Below the pieces are notes generated by a model, which saw nothing but the letters and a program-made list of their open reading frames with translations, was not told the origin of the DNA and did no database searches. A DNA stretch of 64,000 nt from Apostichopus japonicus. Its lineage: Eukaryota; Echinodermata; Holothuroidea; Aspidochirotida; Stichopodidae. A program made the translations under genes and the position numbers. Where the stretch lies: contig NC_092576.1 of assembly GCF_037975245.1 (NCBI RefSeq), forward strand, positions 22,941,611 through 23,005,610, given 5' to 3'. Below, one piece after another: positions 1-42,346 of this stretch; within the stretch, counting starts at the first letter, position 1, and every line of letters begins with the position of its first letter.

Positions 1-2037
1 CCGTCTGGCATTATTTTATTCTGGGAACTGACACCTCCCCCCCCCCCCCCCCAAACACACACACACTCCGTGCCCTGTCCAATAACATTTCAAATCGCCT
101 CATCACTAACTATACAAAAATAAGAAGTCGTTCCCCTCTTTTTCTTATCACCAACTTTTCCGTTACTGCAAATATTCCTCTTTGAAGCATCCAATACAAT
201 ATAAATATACCTTACTGCTATAAGGAACGGTCTATTAAAGTTACTTTGCAATGAGAATCCAAAACAGGGATCTGAGTGTAGCAGTTGAAAAAAATCTACG
301 TGCCAGAGCGACCAACATTTTAAATCCAGACAGTGTCCAGGCGCATCCATAGCAACAACCAGGTACTTGTTTGTTTGTAGATTCCAGGTGTTATTTATAG
401 GACACCCGTCTCTTTCACTGAATACAACTTCTTTTCATTGCATTGTTTAAGTATTTGATTGACAGGTGATGAACAAAAGAAAATGTTAAACTATTCAAAA
501 TGTCTGTAGAGGGAAAAGATTGCTGTACATCTTTAGCAAGAAAATGATGAAAGAAATCCAATAGACTTTTAGCATTGAAAAATCTGTGTGGACTGTCTAA
601 GTAGAAAAGCGTAGAAATCAGTTAACTGTACAGATATATGATGAATGTGTACATGTGTACAAATTGTCATTTTGATGGAAACATGGATTAAAACAAATAT
701 AGGAGAAATGAAACAGTGCGTGCCCCGAGGGGGGGGGGGGGGGTGGATGGTGGTGTGGGTGGAGTGCGGGGTTGGGAGGGGTTAAAGCGGAGGATTTGCA
801 AGATAAAACAAATATAGGGGAATGAGAACAGTGTGCGTGTGCCGGGGAGTTGATGATGGTGGGGTGGGGTGCCAGGGGGGTGTTGGAAGGGTTAAAGAGG
901 ATGATTAGCCTGATGAAAACGAAATACAACAAATATAGGAGAAATGGAAACAGTGTGCGTGTGCCGGGGAGTGGATGGGGGTGGGGTGGGGTGGGGTGGG
1001 GTGCCGGGGGGGTTAGGAAGGGTTAAAGAGGATGATTAGCCTGATGAAAGCGGATTAAAACAAATATAGGAGAAATGGAACAGTGTGCGTGTGCCGGGGA
1101 GTGGATGGGGGTGTTAAGGAAATGTGTTTGCGGCGCTGGGCGTGGATATGAAATAGCGTATAGGACACATTTAACAAGTTCAGGGAAATGACATTTGAGG
1201 GGTGCGGGAGGGGTGTGAGAGAGGGTATATATAATTGCGTAGTCTATACATTGCTTCAGGGCATGATTTGCAGGTAGTAGGATCAACAGTGTGGAGGTGG
1301 GCTTGATGGTGGGGCCGATAAATAATTGTTGTGGCATTGGAAAGGAAATTCACATTGGAATAATTTAATGATAAGGAAATGGCATTTGAAAGGACTAGGG
1401 GTGTGGAAGGGGAACCTGGTGGAGGTTATGTATATACTTCCGTACTTGATACATTTGTTCAAGACATGCACAATTGTTGGTAGATTTCATTCATTTAAAG
1501 CAAAACTGATTAATTCAGCTCCTTATCTAATTACAGTAAATAATTTCTTTTACTGTTGATGTTGTCAAGTTTGTTAAACTAAAAATTAAGCTACATAAAA
1601 CCTGTTCTTACTTTCTTTGATCCATATCTCTCTTAGATTCCTTAGTCAATTTTATTAATAATTATTATAAACCATTTCAAGTAATGTCTTCTCCTCTCAC
1701 GCTAGATATATTTGTTATCATTCTTACAGCGATACAAGACAATCTTTTATTTTTGTATCAATATGTTTATCTGTCTCATTTTGTCTCTATTTTACTCTCC
1801 CATTAATTATATTCCTCACCTAATGACCGTTCTTTCATTGTTACTTCATTTCTCTATTCAATTTCTTCTTCATTTATTTGTTTTCCTTCTACAGTTATCT
1901 AAACACCTATCAATAAACCTTCAGTAATCGTTAAATATTAACTATATTAATCATTCCTATCTTGTTTATATCATTATTATTAATTAGTTATTGTATTAAT
2001 TACTAATATTATTTACATATCTATTAATTATACTTAC
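1..2037. other. Non-coding, probably NLR intron or 3' region
   Basis: No exon is recognisable here. There is a C15-like homopolymer near 39-53, the G-rich tandem array described separately (650-1110), and strongly AT-rich sequence from about 1560 to 2037. Short open frames are within repeats or low-complexity T-rich DNA. Confidence 0.5.
650..1110. repeat. G-rich tandem array, four units of about 114-129 bp
   Basis: The block 'aaacaaatataggagaaatg' recurs at about 691, 804, 927 and 1056. Each is followed by 'cagtgtgcgtgtgccgggga'-like sequence and a run of G/GGT. Unit length varies mainly because of the G-runs. Confidence 0.8.
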
Positions 2038-32682
<30,645 letters not shown>

Positions 32683-34200
32683 TTTGTTTATTTTGTGTCT
32701 TCTTATTTTGTCTGAAAAAAAGAAAAGACAATCAGCTATCAAACAATTATATATTTGACACATTAATCATCTTATGGAATAAATAGTGTTGGTGTTGATG
32801 TTAATGGTGGTGACGGTAACGGTGATAGCGGTGGCTATGAAAATTTAAAGATGATAATCATTCCATAATGATGACAACCACGATTGCGATAACAATTATG
32901 CTATCTTTGTGTGAGCCAGAGTAATAATGAACATGTAAAACAGGGCAGGACAAAATATATTTCCCTCAGATTAGGTAAATAATTATGATCGTTACTCGGC
33001 TTCTGTGGACATGCAAAATGGTTAAAAGCACAGTGTATGCACGAACAATAGCATCTTAAATTTCACGTTATGATATATAAGTTTATTGCAATATGAAAGG
33101 TCTATACTAGAGGATTGATCGGGATTATCTTGTACCAATTACCAGTTAAGAATAAAATATTGTAATTGTTCAAGAATCCATTTCCATTATCGGAGTTTGG
33201 AAAGCATATATTCTATCTACATCAGCTTAAATTATTTTTGTATTGTTGAGAATTGTTGTTCTAATCAAAATGTTGGTGTGTTTAGTGAGTCCGTAAAACC
33301 AGTCATCACTGACAACATTAAAGATGATTATTAAGTCCATTAAAAATGACGTTATTATCGATAGATAATTAAGCAAGCTTCGTAAGAAAAACCCAGCCTT
33401 AAATTGTCTCTCCCTTAGTATTGCATGTGTCACGAATAGGTGAAATTAGTGTGAAGATGTAGCAGACAGAATAAACAACATAACATAGATTTCTGTTTCC
33501 ATATATTTAAGCGTGAAATTAGACTAATAATTGGTCAAAATCAAGAGGACTGTGGGTAAGAATTAAATGAGCCCCTGACGCACTGCAAAGATAAGAAATA
33601 AGTGAAATTGAAAAGTATGAGAAATGACTATACAGTATATACGCATCCTAGAAGCCAAATATTAACGTCACCTAATACCAGGCCAAAAAGGTGTACAAGC
33701 ACTGACATCTTTATGATATCTGAACTCGATCATTATGAGCAGTGGTGTTAATACAACGCATGACAATACAAAGTACAAACAGCTGCAACTATTACGTCCC
33801 TGACAAGTCTGCCAATAAAAACAACTTAATACTAAACAAAAGAATATTGCCAATATACGGCTTAACAACCGAACATTTACTCCTTTAAGTTGCAACATTT
33901 TTAAGTAGATCATAACTATAATCGAATAGTGCATGGCGAAAATAATTTAAACCATTTAATTTGGTCAACGGGTAGGTAAATATCTTCACTAATAGACACA
34001 CAATCACTTGAAAGCTATAACTGTACTATCCCTTTAGGTGAGTAGTCATTGTTATTGTGTAAACATATTCGTGTGCATACACTGTACAGGTGTGTATGAT
34101 ATGTTTGTATGCATCCTCTCTCTCTTCCGTTTATCATGAAATAAACAGCACGTTACTAAAAACCGCTCGTCTTTTCCATCTATTTTGAACAACCACAGCC

Positions 34201-34838
34201 ATGGCATCAACAGGTTATGGGCCCAGTAGGTATCGGCTGCTATTCGACGGTGACGAAATGAAATACGAGTTTTGGGAAGTGAAGTTTCTAGGATACATGA
34301 GACCACAGAAACTTCACAACGTCATTACACGCCCACCGCCAGCATGCGACGATGCGGATACAATAGCGCAAGACAGTGAGAAGAATGCAGACGCATTCGC
34401 GGAACTAGTCCAATGCTTGGATGATAGGAGTTTGTCGCTAGGTGATGCCAACAAGGACGGAGGAGGGGCACTACAACTTTTGCGTAAACATTACTTGTCC
34501 AAGGGGAAGCCAAGAAGTATATCTTTGTATACAGAATTAACCTCCCTGAAAAAAAATCTGCAGATGAAAGTGTGACAGATTACATGTTTAGGGCTGAAAC
34601 TGCGGCAACGTCACTTAAAACATCAGGAGAAATAATCAGTGACAGTTTGTTGGTCGCTATGGTCCTGAAGGGATTACCTGCAGAGTTTAAACCGTCTGTA
34701 ACCGTAATAACCCAGAAAGACAAAACTCATACAATCAGTAAATTCAAAGTTTCACTTAGGTGCTTTGAAGAGACTGAAAAGGCCAGCCGTGACGTCACAA
34801 GCGCGGACATCGTGATGAAACTGCAATCCAGTGCGTAG
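34201..34838 (+). pseudogene. Copia-like gag remnant
   Basis: The segment opens with MASTGYGPSRYRLLFDGDE and contains EFWEVKFLGYM, the pattern of the N-terminal gag domain of Ty1/copia elements. After an A8 run near 34550 the reading moves to another frame (TDYMFRAETAATSL ... MVLKGLPAEFKP), which is the second half of the same domain. The gag is therefore broken. It would package element RNA in an intact copy. Confidence 0.75.
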
Positions 34839-36033
34839 AGTAGATCTGGAGGATTTACATGGGCATGTTTCCAGTGCGGAAAACAAGGGCGCCGGGCTGC
34901 AGATTGCTACACAAGGAAGAGATGGTTTGATGTCTGCAGAAACAGCACACATAATACAAAATAGTGCTGGAAGAAATATGCTGCAAAATCTGTTGACAAT
35001 TCGGAAATTAGTTCCAATGACACAGGTGAACATAGTTTCATTTTAAAGGTCGGCTTAGATACCGGTGACCTAAAAATAACACATGAGGTCAAAGGTTTAC
35101 TCGTGGATTGTGGCGCAACAACCCACATTATAAACGATGACACAAAATTCATCAGATTTGATGATTACTTCAACGCAGCAGATCATTACTTGAACTGGCC
35201 GATGGTAGTAAAACAAATAATATTGCTTTGAAAAAAGGTGATGCTAATATGTGTTTGGTAGATTCCAATGGGAATGCCCAAAATGCAATTCTAAAGAATG
35301 TATTGTATGTTTCTCTTTTCAAACAAGATATCTTTTCTGTGCAAGCAGCTACTGATAGGGGTGCTTCGGTTCTGTTCAATCCAAATTCTGCTGAGTTGGT
35401 AAGTTAAGATGGTGCTAAGTTAAACATTGAGAAGTGTGGAGGTCTATATTTCTTGAATAATGTGGTATCATCCTAACATGCATCCCACACTTTGAAAGAA
35501 TGGCTTAAAATTATGGGTCACTGCAATGTTAGGGATGTTCTCAAACCTTAATGTTGTCGATGACATTGAAATCATTGGGAAACGTGAATTCGATTGCTGG
35601 GTGTTTATCGAAGGCAAAATGACGGAATACAGAAATAGAGAGCCAGATAAGCGGGCAAGTTCTTAACTAGAACTGCTACATTGTGACCTAGCTGGTCCAA
35701 TTGCTCCCACCGCCAAAAATGATTTTAGGTACGTAATTAGTTTTGTGGTGGATGATTACTCAGGTCTTATCATGGTATATTTTCTGAAAGCAAAGAGTGA
35801 CAATGTGCATGCCACTGAGAAATCTTTTGCTGATCTTACCCCATATATTATGTGAAGTGTATTAGGAGTGATCAAGCTGGGGAATTCACATCTGAGGCAT
35901 TTGAATCTCTCCTCGTGAAAAATTACATAAAGCATGAGAAATCAGCTCCATATTCACCACATCAGAATGGTACTGTTGAAGAGCTTGGTGTACCTTGTTC
36001 GAGATGGCTTGATGTTTGTTGTTAGAATCCTAG

Positions 36034-36249
36034 TTGCCCAAAAGTCTGTGGACTGATGCTGTAATGTTTTCGGCATATGTTCGCAACATATGTTACAATT
36101 CTAGAATCTCGAAAACCCCATTTGAAGTATTAACTGGTCAGCAACCAGACATCAGCAACATGCATACTTTTGGTACTGTTTGCTATGCCTATGTTCAAAA
36201 CAAAAAGAAGTTGGATCCCAGAGGTGAAAAGGGAAGTTTAGGCTTGTAG
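36034..36249 (+). pseudogene. Copia-like integrase C-terminal remnant
   Basis: A 71-codon open frame reading LWTDAVMFSAYVRN, SKTPFEVLTGQQPD and HTFGTVCYAYVQN. This is the conserved post-catalytic part of copia integrase ('W.eA...A.Y..NR..TPfe...G..P...hl..FG...y'). The catalytic part upstream lies in other frames. Confidence 0.75.
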
Positions 36250-37171
36250 GCTATGACAGAGGAAGCCCTGCTTATATTGTGTACTATCCTAAAAGTCAAA
36301 GTGTCAGGAGGGTCAGATGTGTAAAGTTCCTAACAATGTTGAGAGTGCTGGAGGTGATCATGATGATGTTATTGTCATAACCAGAGGCAAACCAGAGTTA
36401 GCTACCTGGGTCAGTTGAGCAAGCTGGTGATATACAAGGTGATGATGTTGGTGAGCATGTAGAACCTAAGCACATTGCCCATGAACGATTTTGTGCAACC
36501 ACCGCCATGGCATCAACACATGAGGGGTAAACCCATCATAGTTATCTAGGATTGTACTAAATGGCAATGTGACAGCTTAAGTATTTATTCCGTCTATGAA
36601 GGTTTGCCGTGTAAACTATTCAATGTTGATATGCTTTTACATCTGCGGTGATTAATGTACACATTAGACGTATTTAACAAATATGAGGAGTATGTAAACC
36701 GCTCATATAACTACCAGAAAACAAGTATGTTAAATTGTATATTAAAGTTATATTAAGTCTTTATATCAGGGTGTCTCTGATAAACCATCATTTAGATTTT
36801 AAAATTGCGATTATAGCAAAGTTCATGTTCAAACTACAATCATTCTACTAGCCAATTAAACCCTATTTTAACGAGATTCTCTCACGTTGATCTTCCTTCC
36901 TTTTTTCAATGCAAATTTGACAGATGATTACATTGTGTTGGACAGTTACATAACTAAAGACAACAAAGTCATTGTCACAGAAAAAAAAACACTTTCAATT
37001 TCCAGTGAAAAATACATAAACATACATTATATGAAAGATTTTCCGATTCGAATTCAAAATTAGTAATATTTGAAATGAGTTTGCACACTGGTGACCGTGA
37101 TTTAAATAATAAAGTGTGTGGTATAAAAATGCATAGCTTAACGTTATAACAGTCACCTGTACGTTACTTAC

Positions 37172-37227
37172 CAGTACGATCATTACTTTTGGGTTTATCA
37201 TCCAGATCAGAATCTATGTCCAGATTC
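37172..37227 (-). CDS. Possible upstream coding exon of the NLR gene
   Basis: On the minus strand a 56-nt segment lies between a pyrimidine-rich acceptor ending in AAAG and a strong donor (G|GTAAGT). Only one of its three frames is open, giving an acidic stretch beginning NLDIDSDLDD. It leaves one base over, and this joins in frame to the acceptor at 32711. The 5' part of that next exon is also open and reads into the methionine at 32682. It could therefore be an internal exon adding an N-terminal extension, or an exon of a transcript that starts elsewhere. No domain is recognisable. No further upstream exon was found. Confidence 0.4.
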
Positions 37228-37426
37228 CTTTAAACAACAGAAGAAAATCACGAAAGAAGAAAATACGAATACCAAAATGAAAAATATCCAATTGACAAGA
37301 TGGCGCCTTGCATATCATGTGATGTTCTAATATTAGAACCTGAAGGCTTAGTAGATTTTGTAGGATTCAGTATATAGTTGTAACTGATTCCAAAGTTCAT
37401 GGTTTATGAGTTTACACAATCAAAGT

Positions 37427-38800
37427 TAGTCCGGGAGCCCAGAAGGTTTATTCAGCTGAAGAGGTACAAAAGGTTTGGTGGCTTGATTGTGTTGGTAGGT
37501 GACCAAGCATCAATAAAATGTGTTGCTGCCGGGGCACACCCTGCATGGTAGGTGAGGGGGTCACAAAATAGGGGGGCAAAATATGCTTTTATTTAGCTGA
37601 AGAGGTACAAGCACAAAAGTTGCTGGATCTTATTCCCAGGAGGGTACCTTGCATCATGGTGGCAATGACAGCAATATCTGACTGCATGGGGCCCCAGACA
37701 GTAGCCCAAAAGAGGCCCGCCCATATGGTATTATTCAGCTGAAAAGGTACAAGGGTGAATTCTTTTGCATTTGAACTATTACACATTGTGGTGTACTAAA
37801 ACACTAATGACAGTAACTTTGTCCTGCATAGGGGCCCAAACAGTAGCCCTAAGAACGGGCCATGCGGTACAACCAGCTGTTGGCTAATTTATCTAGCTGA
37901 AAAGGTACATGAAAAAAATTTGTTGGGTACTGCTCCCAGCAAGACTAATTTCATTGCTGTAGCAACAACAGCAATATCTGACTGCATGGGGCCCCAGACA
38001 GTAGCCCAAAAGGGGCCCGCCCATGTGGTATTATTCAGCTGAAAGGGTACAAGGGTAGATCCTTTTGCATTTGAACTATTAAACATTGAGGTATACTAAA
38101 ACACTAATGACAGTAACTTTGTCCTGCATAGGGGCCCAAACAGTAGCCCTAAAAATGGGCCATGCGGTACAACCAGCTGTTGGCTAATTTATCTAGCTGA
38201 AAAGTTACATGAACAAAACTTGTTGGATACTGCTCCCAGCAAGACTAATTACATTGCTGTAGCAACAACAGCAATATCTGACTGCACGGGGCCCCAGACA
38301 GTGGCCCAAAAGAGGCCCGCCCATGTGGTATTATTCAGCTGAAAAGGTACAAGCGTAGATCCTTTTGCATTTGAACTATTACACATTGGGGTATACTAAA
38401 ACACTAATGACAGTAACTTTGTCCAGCATAGGGGCTTAAACAGTAACCCTAAGTATGGGCCATGCGGTACAACCAGCTGTTGGCTAATTTATCTAGCTGA
38501 ACAGGTACATGAACAAAACTTGTTGGATACTGCTCCCAGCAAGACTAATTACATTGCTGTAGCAAAAACAGCAATATCTGCCTGCATGGGACCCCAGACA
38601 GTGGCCCAAAAGGGCCCAGCCCACATGGTATTATTCAGCTGAAAAGGTACAAGGGTAGATCCTTTTGCATTTGAACTATTACACATCGGGGTATACTATA
38701 ATGCTAATGACAGTAACTTTGTCTTTCATAGTGGCCCAAACAGGCCCGTATGGTGTTATTCAGTCAAAGTAGTACAAGGGTGAATCTTTCAGCATTGATG
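37427..38800. repeat. Left inverted-repeat arm with 300-bp tandem subrepeats
   Basis: Outer unique part about 37427-37620, then a partial unit, then three full units at 37801-38100, 38101-38400 and 38401-38700, and a degenerate partial unit to about 38800. The short motif agctgaaaaggtaca recurs at about 37453, 37595, 37736, 37895, 38036, 38195, 38337, 38495 and 38637, alternating about 142 and 158 bp. Confidence 0.88.
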
Positions 38801-39969
38801 CTGATACATTTAGGTTTACCTAAGTAGATCTACCAATGACACCAACTTCGTTCTGCACTGGGGCCCAGACAGTATAGCCCAACATAGCCCCTCCTTTCAT
38901 GTTTATTGTCTCTTGCCACGATTGGACGAGCAGTGAGAGAAAACAGAAATGATATAATTGCAAGAGATTTATGATTTATTGGACCTGGTTAACAACGTTA
39001 TTTGTCTTCTTCGTTAGAAATCCAGTGTAACGTACCTTATAATTGGATTGCGAGGAAATTCAAAACTGTGAATACCACCATACCTGAACGCTATGATAGG
39101 TGCACTTTTTTTAAATGTAATTTAAAATACTTTGTGTAGCCAGAATTGTATCTTTCAGAATGACCTAAAACATTGTACTGGCCCTAATTAACTCAAAGTT
39201 GGTCTCCATCGTTGTAGCATTGAACTGATATACTTTGATTCAAATTGCTCAATCATTGATCGTAATGATTTATCAGTGATAATCATATGAAGGCATGTTA
39301 ACATCATCACTTGCTGAAATAATATATTTACAGTTTTGGTTAAAATGATAACATATAGTAACATCCATAATACATGTACACTAGGGTAATGTACCGTAAA
39401 CAGTCAATTGGACACCATTTTGTATATCTTAGGCAACATTGATAACATAAAGTTTAGCACACAGAATTATAACGAAAGAGTGTTACTAGATTCCCATAGC
39501 TAGGTACAAAAGTTAGGAATGTACAGACAAGTAACAAGTACTGTAAGTCAGTGGAATTTTCTGAAATGTAAGCTGCTGACATTATTATTGTCCATTGTCA
39601 CAGCAGTACATGGAAAATACAGCACTTGATTTAGCGAGTAATACACTAATGTTACATGTTAGGGTCAACCAAGAAAAGGCAAAATATCAAAACTACATCA
39701 ATCTTCAACAGCCTCATAGGTTCTGGGTAACAGGTTTTGTACATGTCAAGCAGATGAAATGTTGCTCCAGGGTGTGGTGGAAGTTTTGTTTTAACCACTG
39801 CAAACAGATGGGTTTTATTACATAATAACTATGAAATCCATAAGTTCCTGTCAATAGAGAATATTACCTTTCTGCCCGTTCTATTGTGTTGATGTATGTC
39901 ACAATATAATGATTATTTACGACATAGAATGGCACAAGTAATTGTTTACGTTCTCATCAAGGGTCATAC
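38801..39969. other. Transposon interior without recognisable gene
   Basis: About 1.2 kb between the left arm and the FEN1-like frame. A 76-codon open frame (39595-39825) has no recognised similarity. Possibly the remains of a deleted transposase region. Confidence 0.4.
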
Positions 39970-40758
39970 CTAATCCTCATCCTCACATTCACTCTCACTG
40001 TCATCACTCCATGGCTGATCATCCAACTCACTGTCATCATCAACATCTGCTACGTCCATATCGTATTTGCTCATATTTTCTGCATAGTTATCTCTTGAAT
40101 CAACGACAGCATCCAAAGCCAGAGTCATTTCTTCACGCTCATGTACTGGCTCCGAGTCTTCACTGGACAATGTATCGGGTAGAGCTTCTCCTTCATACCA
40201 ATGGGGCACATACAGTCCATCATCATTGGCGATCCATCCATAATTCAGTGGGTGCAGGTCTTTGGTTGGTTGTTTGGTATGTGCATGGCTCCACATCGTA
40301 GCAACGAAGTTTGCCCGTAATACGTGTTGTAACAGTACCTTCTCACATGGTGGTAAAGATGAGCAATTGATCTTCTTTACGTGTACCGCTTGCTGTTTTC
40401 TTTTAGTCATCCTGGTGAAAGACTGGTGCCGGGCTTCATTGATGTCGTCCAATGCCTTGAATCCATAGATCCTGCAAACAAATGCAGTCACTGCAGGTTT
40501 ATCGACAGCATTGGTGCATAGGGACTTCAGTGCCTCAACGTAATCAGGGTCTTTCTCTAGATAACTGAAGGGTACAGACTTGCCTTTCCGGTAGAACGCA
40601 GAGTTGTAGTCACAACCAGTCAGAGCATGAAAACTAATGAGAGCTTCACTCAAACCTGTTTGCTTTCTTTCAAGCTCACGTGAAATGTTGGTTACGTTTA
40701 TGAATCGTCTCTTGTTTTCTGAACCGAAGTCCAGAGTGATCATCGATGAGGCTGGCAT
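39970..40758 (-). pseudogene. Transposon-borne FEN1/XPG-like protein, N-terminally truncated
   Basis: An open frame of 262 codons. Near residue 40-55 it reads ALISFHALTGCDYNSAF, followed by a KGKS segment. The GCDY/GxG arrangement is the helix-turn-helix of FEN1/XPG-type structure-specific nucleases, in the variant known from uncharacterised multicopy invertebrate proteins. A FVCRIYG segment and a LQHVLRANF segment follow, as in that group, and the C terminus is a long acidic tail (DVADVDDDSELDD ... ECEDED). The N-terminal catalytic part is missing. Just upstream a stop (about 40786) and an alternative frame reading IIMVLSPK suggest a frameshift. Biochemical function is not shown. Its place between the inverted repeats says it belongs to the transposon. 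Confidence 0.6.
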
Positions 40759-40869
40759 TTTGGGGACAAGACCATGATGATTTAATTGTTATCCGCCGTC
40801 TTGCCCCATGCAGGCAGATATGCTGTCAATACTGCAGCAATAGATTTAGTCCTGCTCGAAGCGGTATCC

Positions 40870-41965
40870 AACACGTTTTGTTTATGTACCTTTTCAGGTA
40901 GGGATATTAGTTAAAAGCTGGTTGGGCTGCAGGGCCTATCTTTAGGGTTACTGTGAGGGCATATATGCAGGACAAAGTAACTGTCATTAGTATTTTAGTA
41001 TACCCCAATGTGCAATAGTTTAAATGCAAAAGGATCTACCCTTGTACCTGTCCAGCTGAATAATACCATATGGGCGGCCTCTTTTGGGCCACTGTCTGGG
41101 CCCCATGCAGTCATATATTGCTGTTATGGCTACAGCAATGTAATTAGTCTTGCTGGGAGCAGTTTCCAACAAGTTTTGTTCATATACCTTTTCAGCTAGA
41201 TAAATTAGCCAACAGCTGGATGTACCGCATGGCCCATTCTTAGGGCTACTGTTTGGGCCCCTATGCATGACAAAGTTACTGTCATTAGTGTTTTAGTACA
41301 CCACAATGTGTAATAGTTCAAATACAGAAGAATTCACCCTTGTACCTTTTCAGCTGAATAATACCACATGGGCGGGCCTCTTTTGGGCCACTGTCTGGGG
41401 CCCCATGCAGTCAGATATTGCTGTTGTTGCTACAGCAATGAAATTAGTCTTGCTGGGAGCAGTATCCAACAAGTTTTGTTCGTGTACCTTTTCAGCTAGA
41501 TAAATTAGCCAACAGCTGGTTGTACCGCATGGCCCGTTCTTAGGGCTACTGTTTGGGCCCCTATGCATGACAAAGTTACTGTCATTAGTGTTTTAGTACA
41601 CCACAATGTGTAATAGTTCAAATGCAAAAGAATTCACCCTTGTACCTTTTCAGCTGAATAATACCATATGGGCGGGCCTCTTTTGGGCTACTGTCTGGGG
41701 CCCCATGCAGTCAGATATTGCTGTCATTGCCACCATGATGCAAGGTACCCTCCTGGGAATAAGATCCAGCAACTTTTGTGCTTGTACCTCTTCAGCTAAA
41801 TAAAAGCATATTTTGCCCCCCTATTTTGTGACCCCCTCACCTACCATGCAGGGTGTGCCCCGGCAGCAACACATTTTATTGATGCTTGGTCACCTACCAA
41901 CACAATCAGGCCACCAAACCTTTTGTACCTCTTCAGCTGAATAAACCTTCTGGGCTCCCGGACTA
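40870..41965. repeat. Right inverted-repeat arm with 300-bp tandem subrepeats
   Basis: Reverse complement of the left arm. The phrase gtcattagtgttttagta starts at 41281 and 41581, with a close variant at about 40983, giving a period of 300 bp. The arm has fewer full units than the left one and ends in ctgggctcccggacta. Confidence 0.88.
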
Positions 41966-42274
41966 AGTCTTTATTTGATCATACAATTCATATCTGATAT
42001 TATGCCTAGTTGTGTTTATTCTGTTATATCAGCCGTTCAAAGTATCTGCTGTACGTGTAGAGTATGCACTGTTCTCATTTGCATATCTAAACACGCACAT
42101 ATTGGATTCTCCTGTCTTTTTCTTTTACGTGATTGCCTGTATATCATGCAAATTGTCTACATAACGTACAAGTTGTCATGGCTAACAGTTAATATCTATT
42201 GACAAGAAAACGACAGTTTCTCTTACGAAAAATAATGTTTATTTAAAAAATAAATATGAAAAGAGAGAAGACAA

Positions 42275-42346
42275 AATGAGCTCGAGAGATTCGAATACGT
42301 ATCGTTCTAGGATAACAAAGAGTCCGTGGTTCGAATTCCGTACATA
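42275..42346 (+). other. tRNA-like sequence (SINE head or tRNA pseudogene)
   Basis: About 72 bp ending with agtccgtggttcgaattccg, which contains a near-perfect RNA polymerase III B box (GGTTCGAATTCC). A weaker A-box-like agctcgagaga lies about 45 bp upstream. The arms do not pair well enough for a functional tRNA. The same sequence occurs in the other duplicate at 46099-46171. Confidence 0.35.

Larger units (their letters stand above)
34190..36520 (+). mobile_element. Decayed Ty1/copia-like retrotransposon, no LTRs seen
   Basis: Plus-strand remnants occur in canonical copia order. A gag-like segment (34201-34575 and 34572-34838, with a frame change at an A-run near 34550) is followed by a zinc knuckle at 34866-34907 whose His is Arg. 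Then come a protease-like LVDCGATTHI near 35100, integrase pieces with HCDLAGPI (about 35680), RSDQAGEF (about 35867) and PHQNGTVE (about 35955), and a post-integrase SPAYIVYYPKS segment. Stops and frame changes separate the blocks. Reverse transcriptase and RNase H are missing, and no long terminal repeats flank it. It lies antisense in the intron between the NLR leader exon and the candidate upstream exon, and is not functional. Confidence 0.85.
37427..41965. mobile_element. 4.5-kb DNA transposon with long subrepeat-bearing inverted repeats
   Basis: Ends are tagtccgggagcccagaagg (left, from 37427) and its exact complement (right, to 41965). The flank is AGT on both sides (37424-37426, 41966-41968). 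Copy B of the surrounding duplication has the joined, empty site near 45785-45800. Each arm is about 1.1-1.4 kb and nearly identical to the other. The arms encode the same 65-residue open frame (37589-37786 minus, 41606-41803 plus), which I take to be non-coding but which shows how similar they are. The 2-kb interior contains one truncated minus-strand gene. No transposase was found, so this copy is probably non-autonomous. The superfamily is unassigned. Confidence 0.88.

Noticed and set aside
618-1471. Pro/His-rich minus-strand open frames
   Set aside because: They are translations of the G-rich tandem array and break where the repeat length varies.
37589-41803. Repeated 60-80-codon open frames in the transposon arms, identical between left and right arm
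   Set aside because: They follow the subrepeat structure, occur in overlapping frames on both strands and change with each unit. Their identity reflects DNA similarity of the arms, not a protein.
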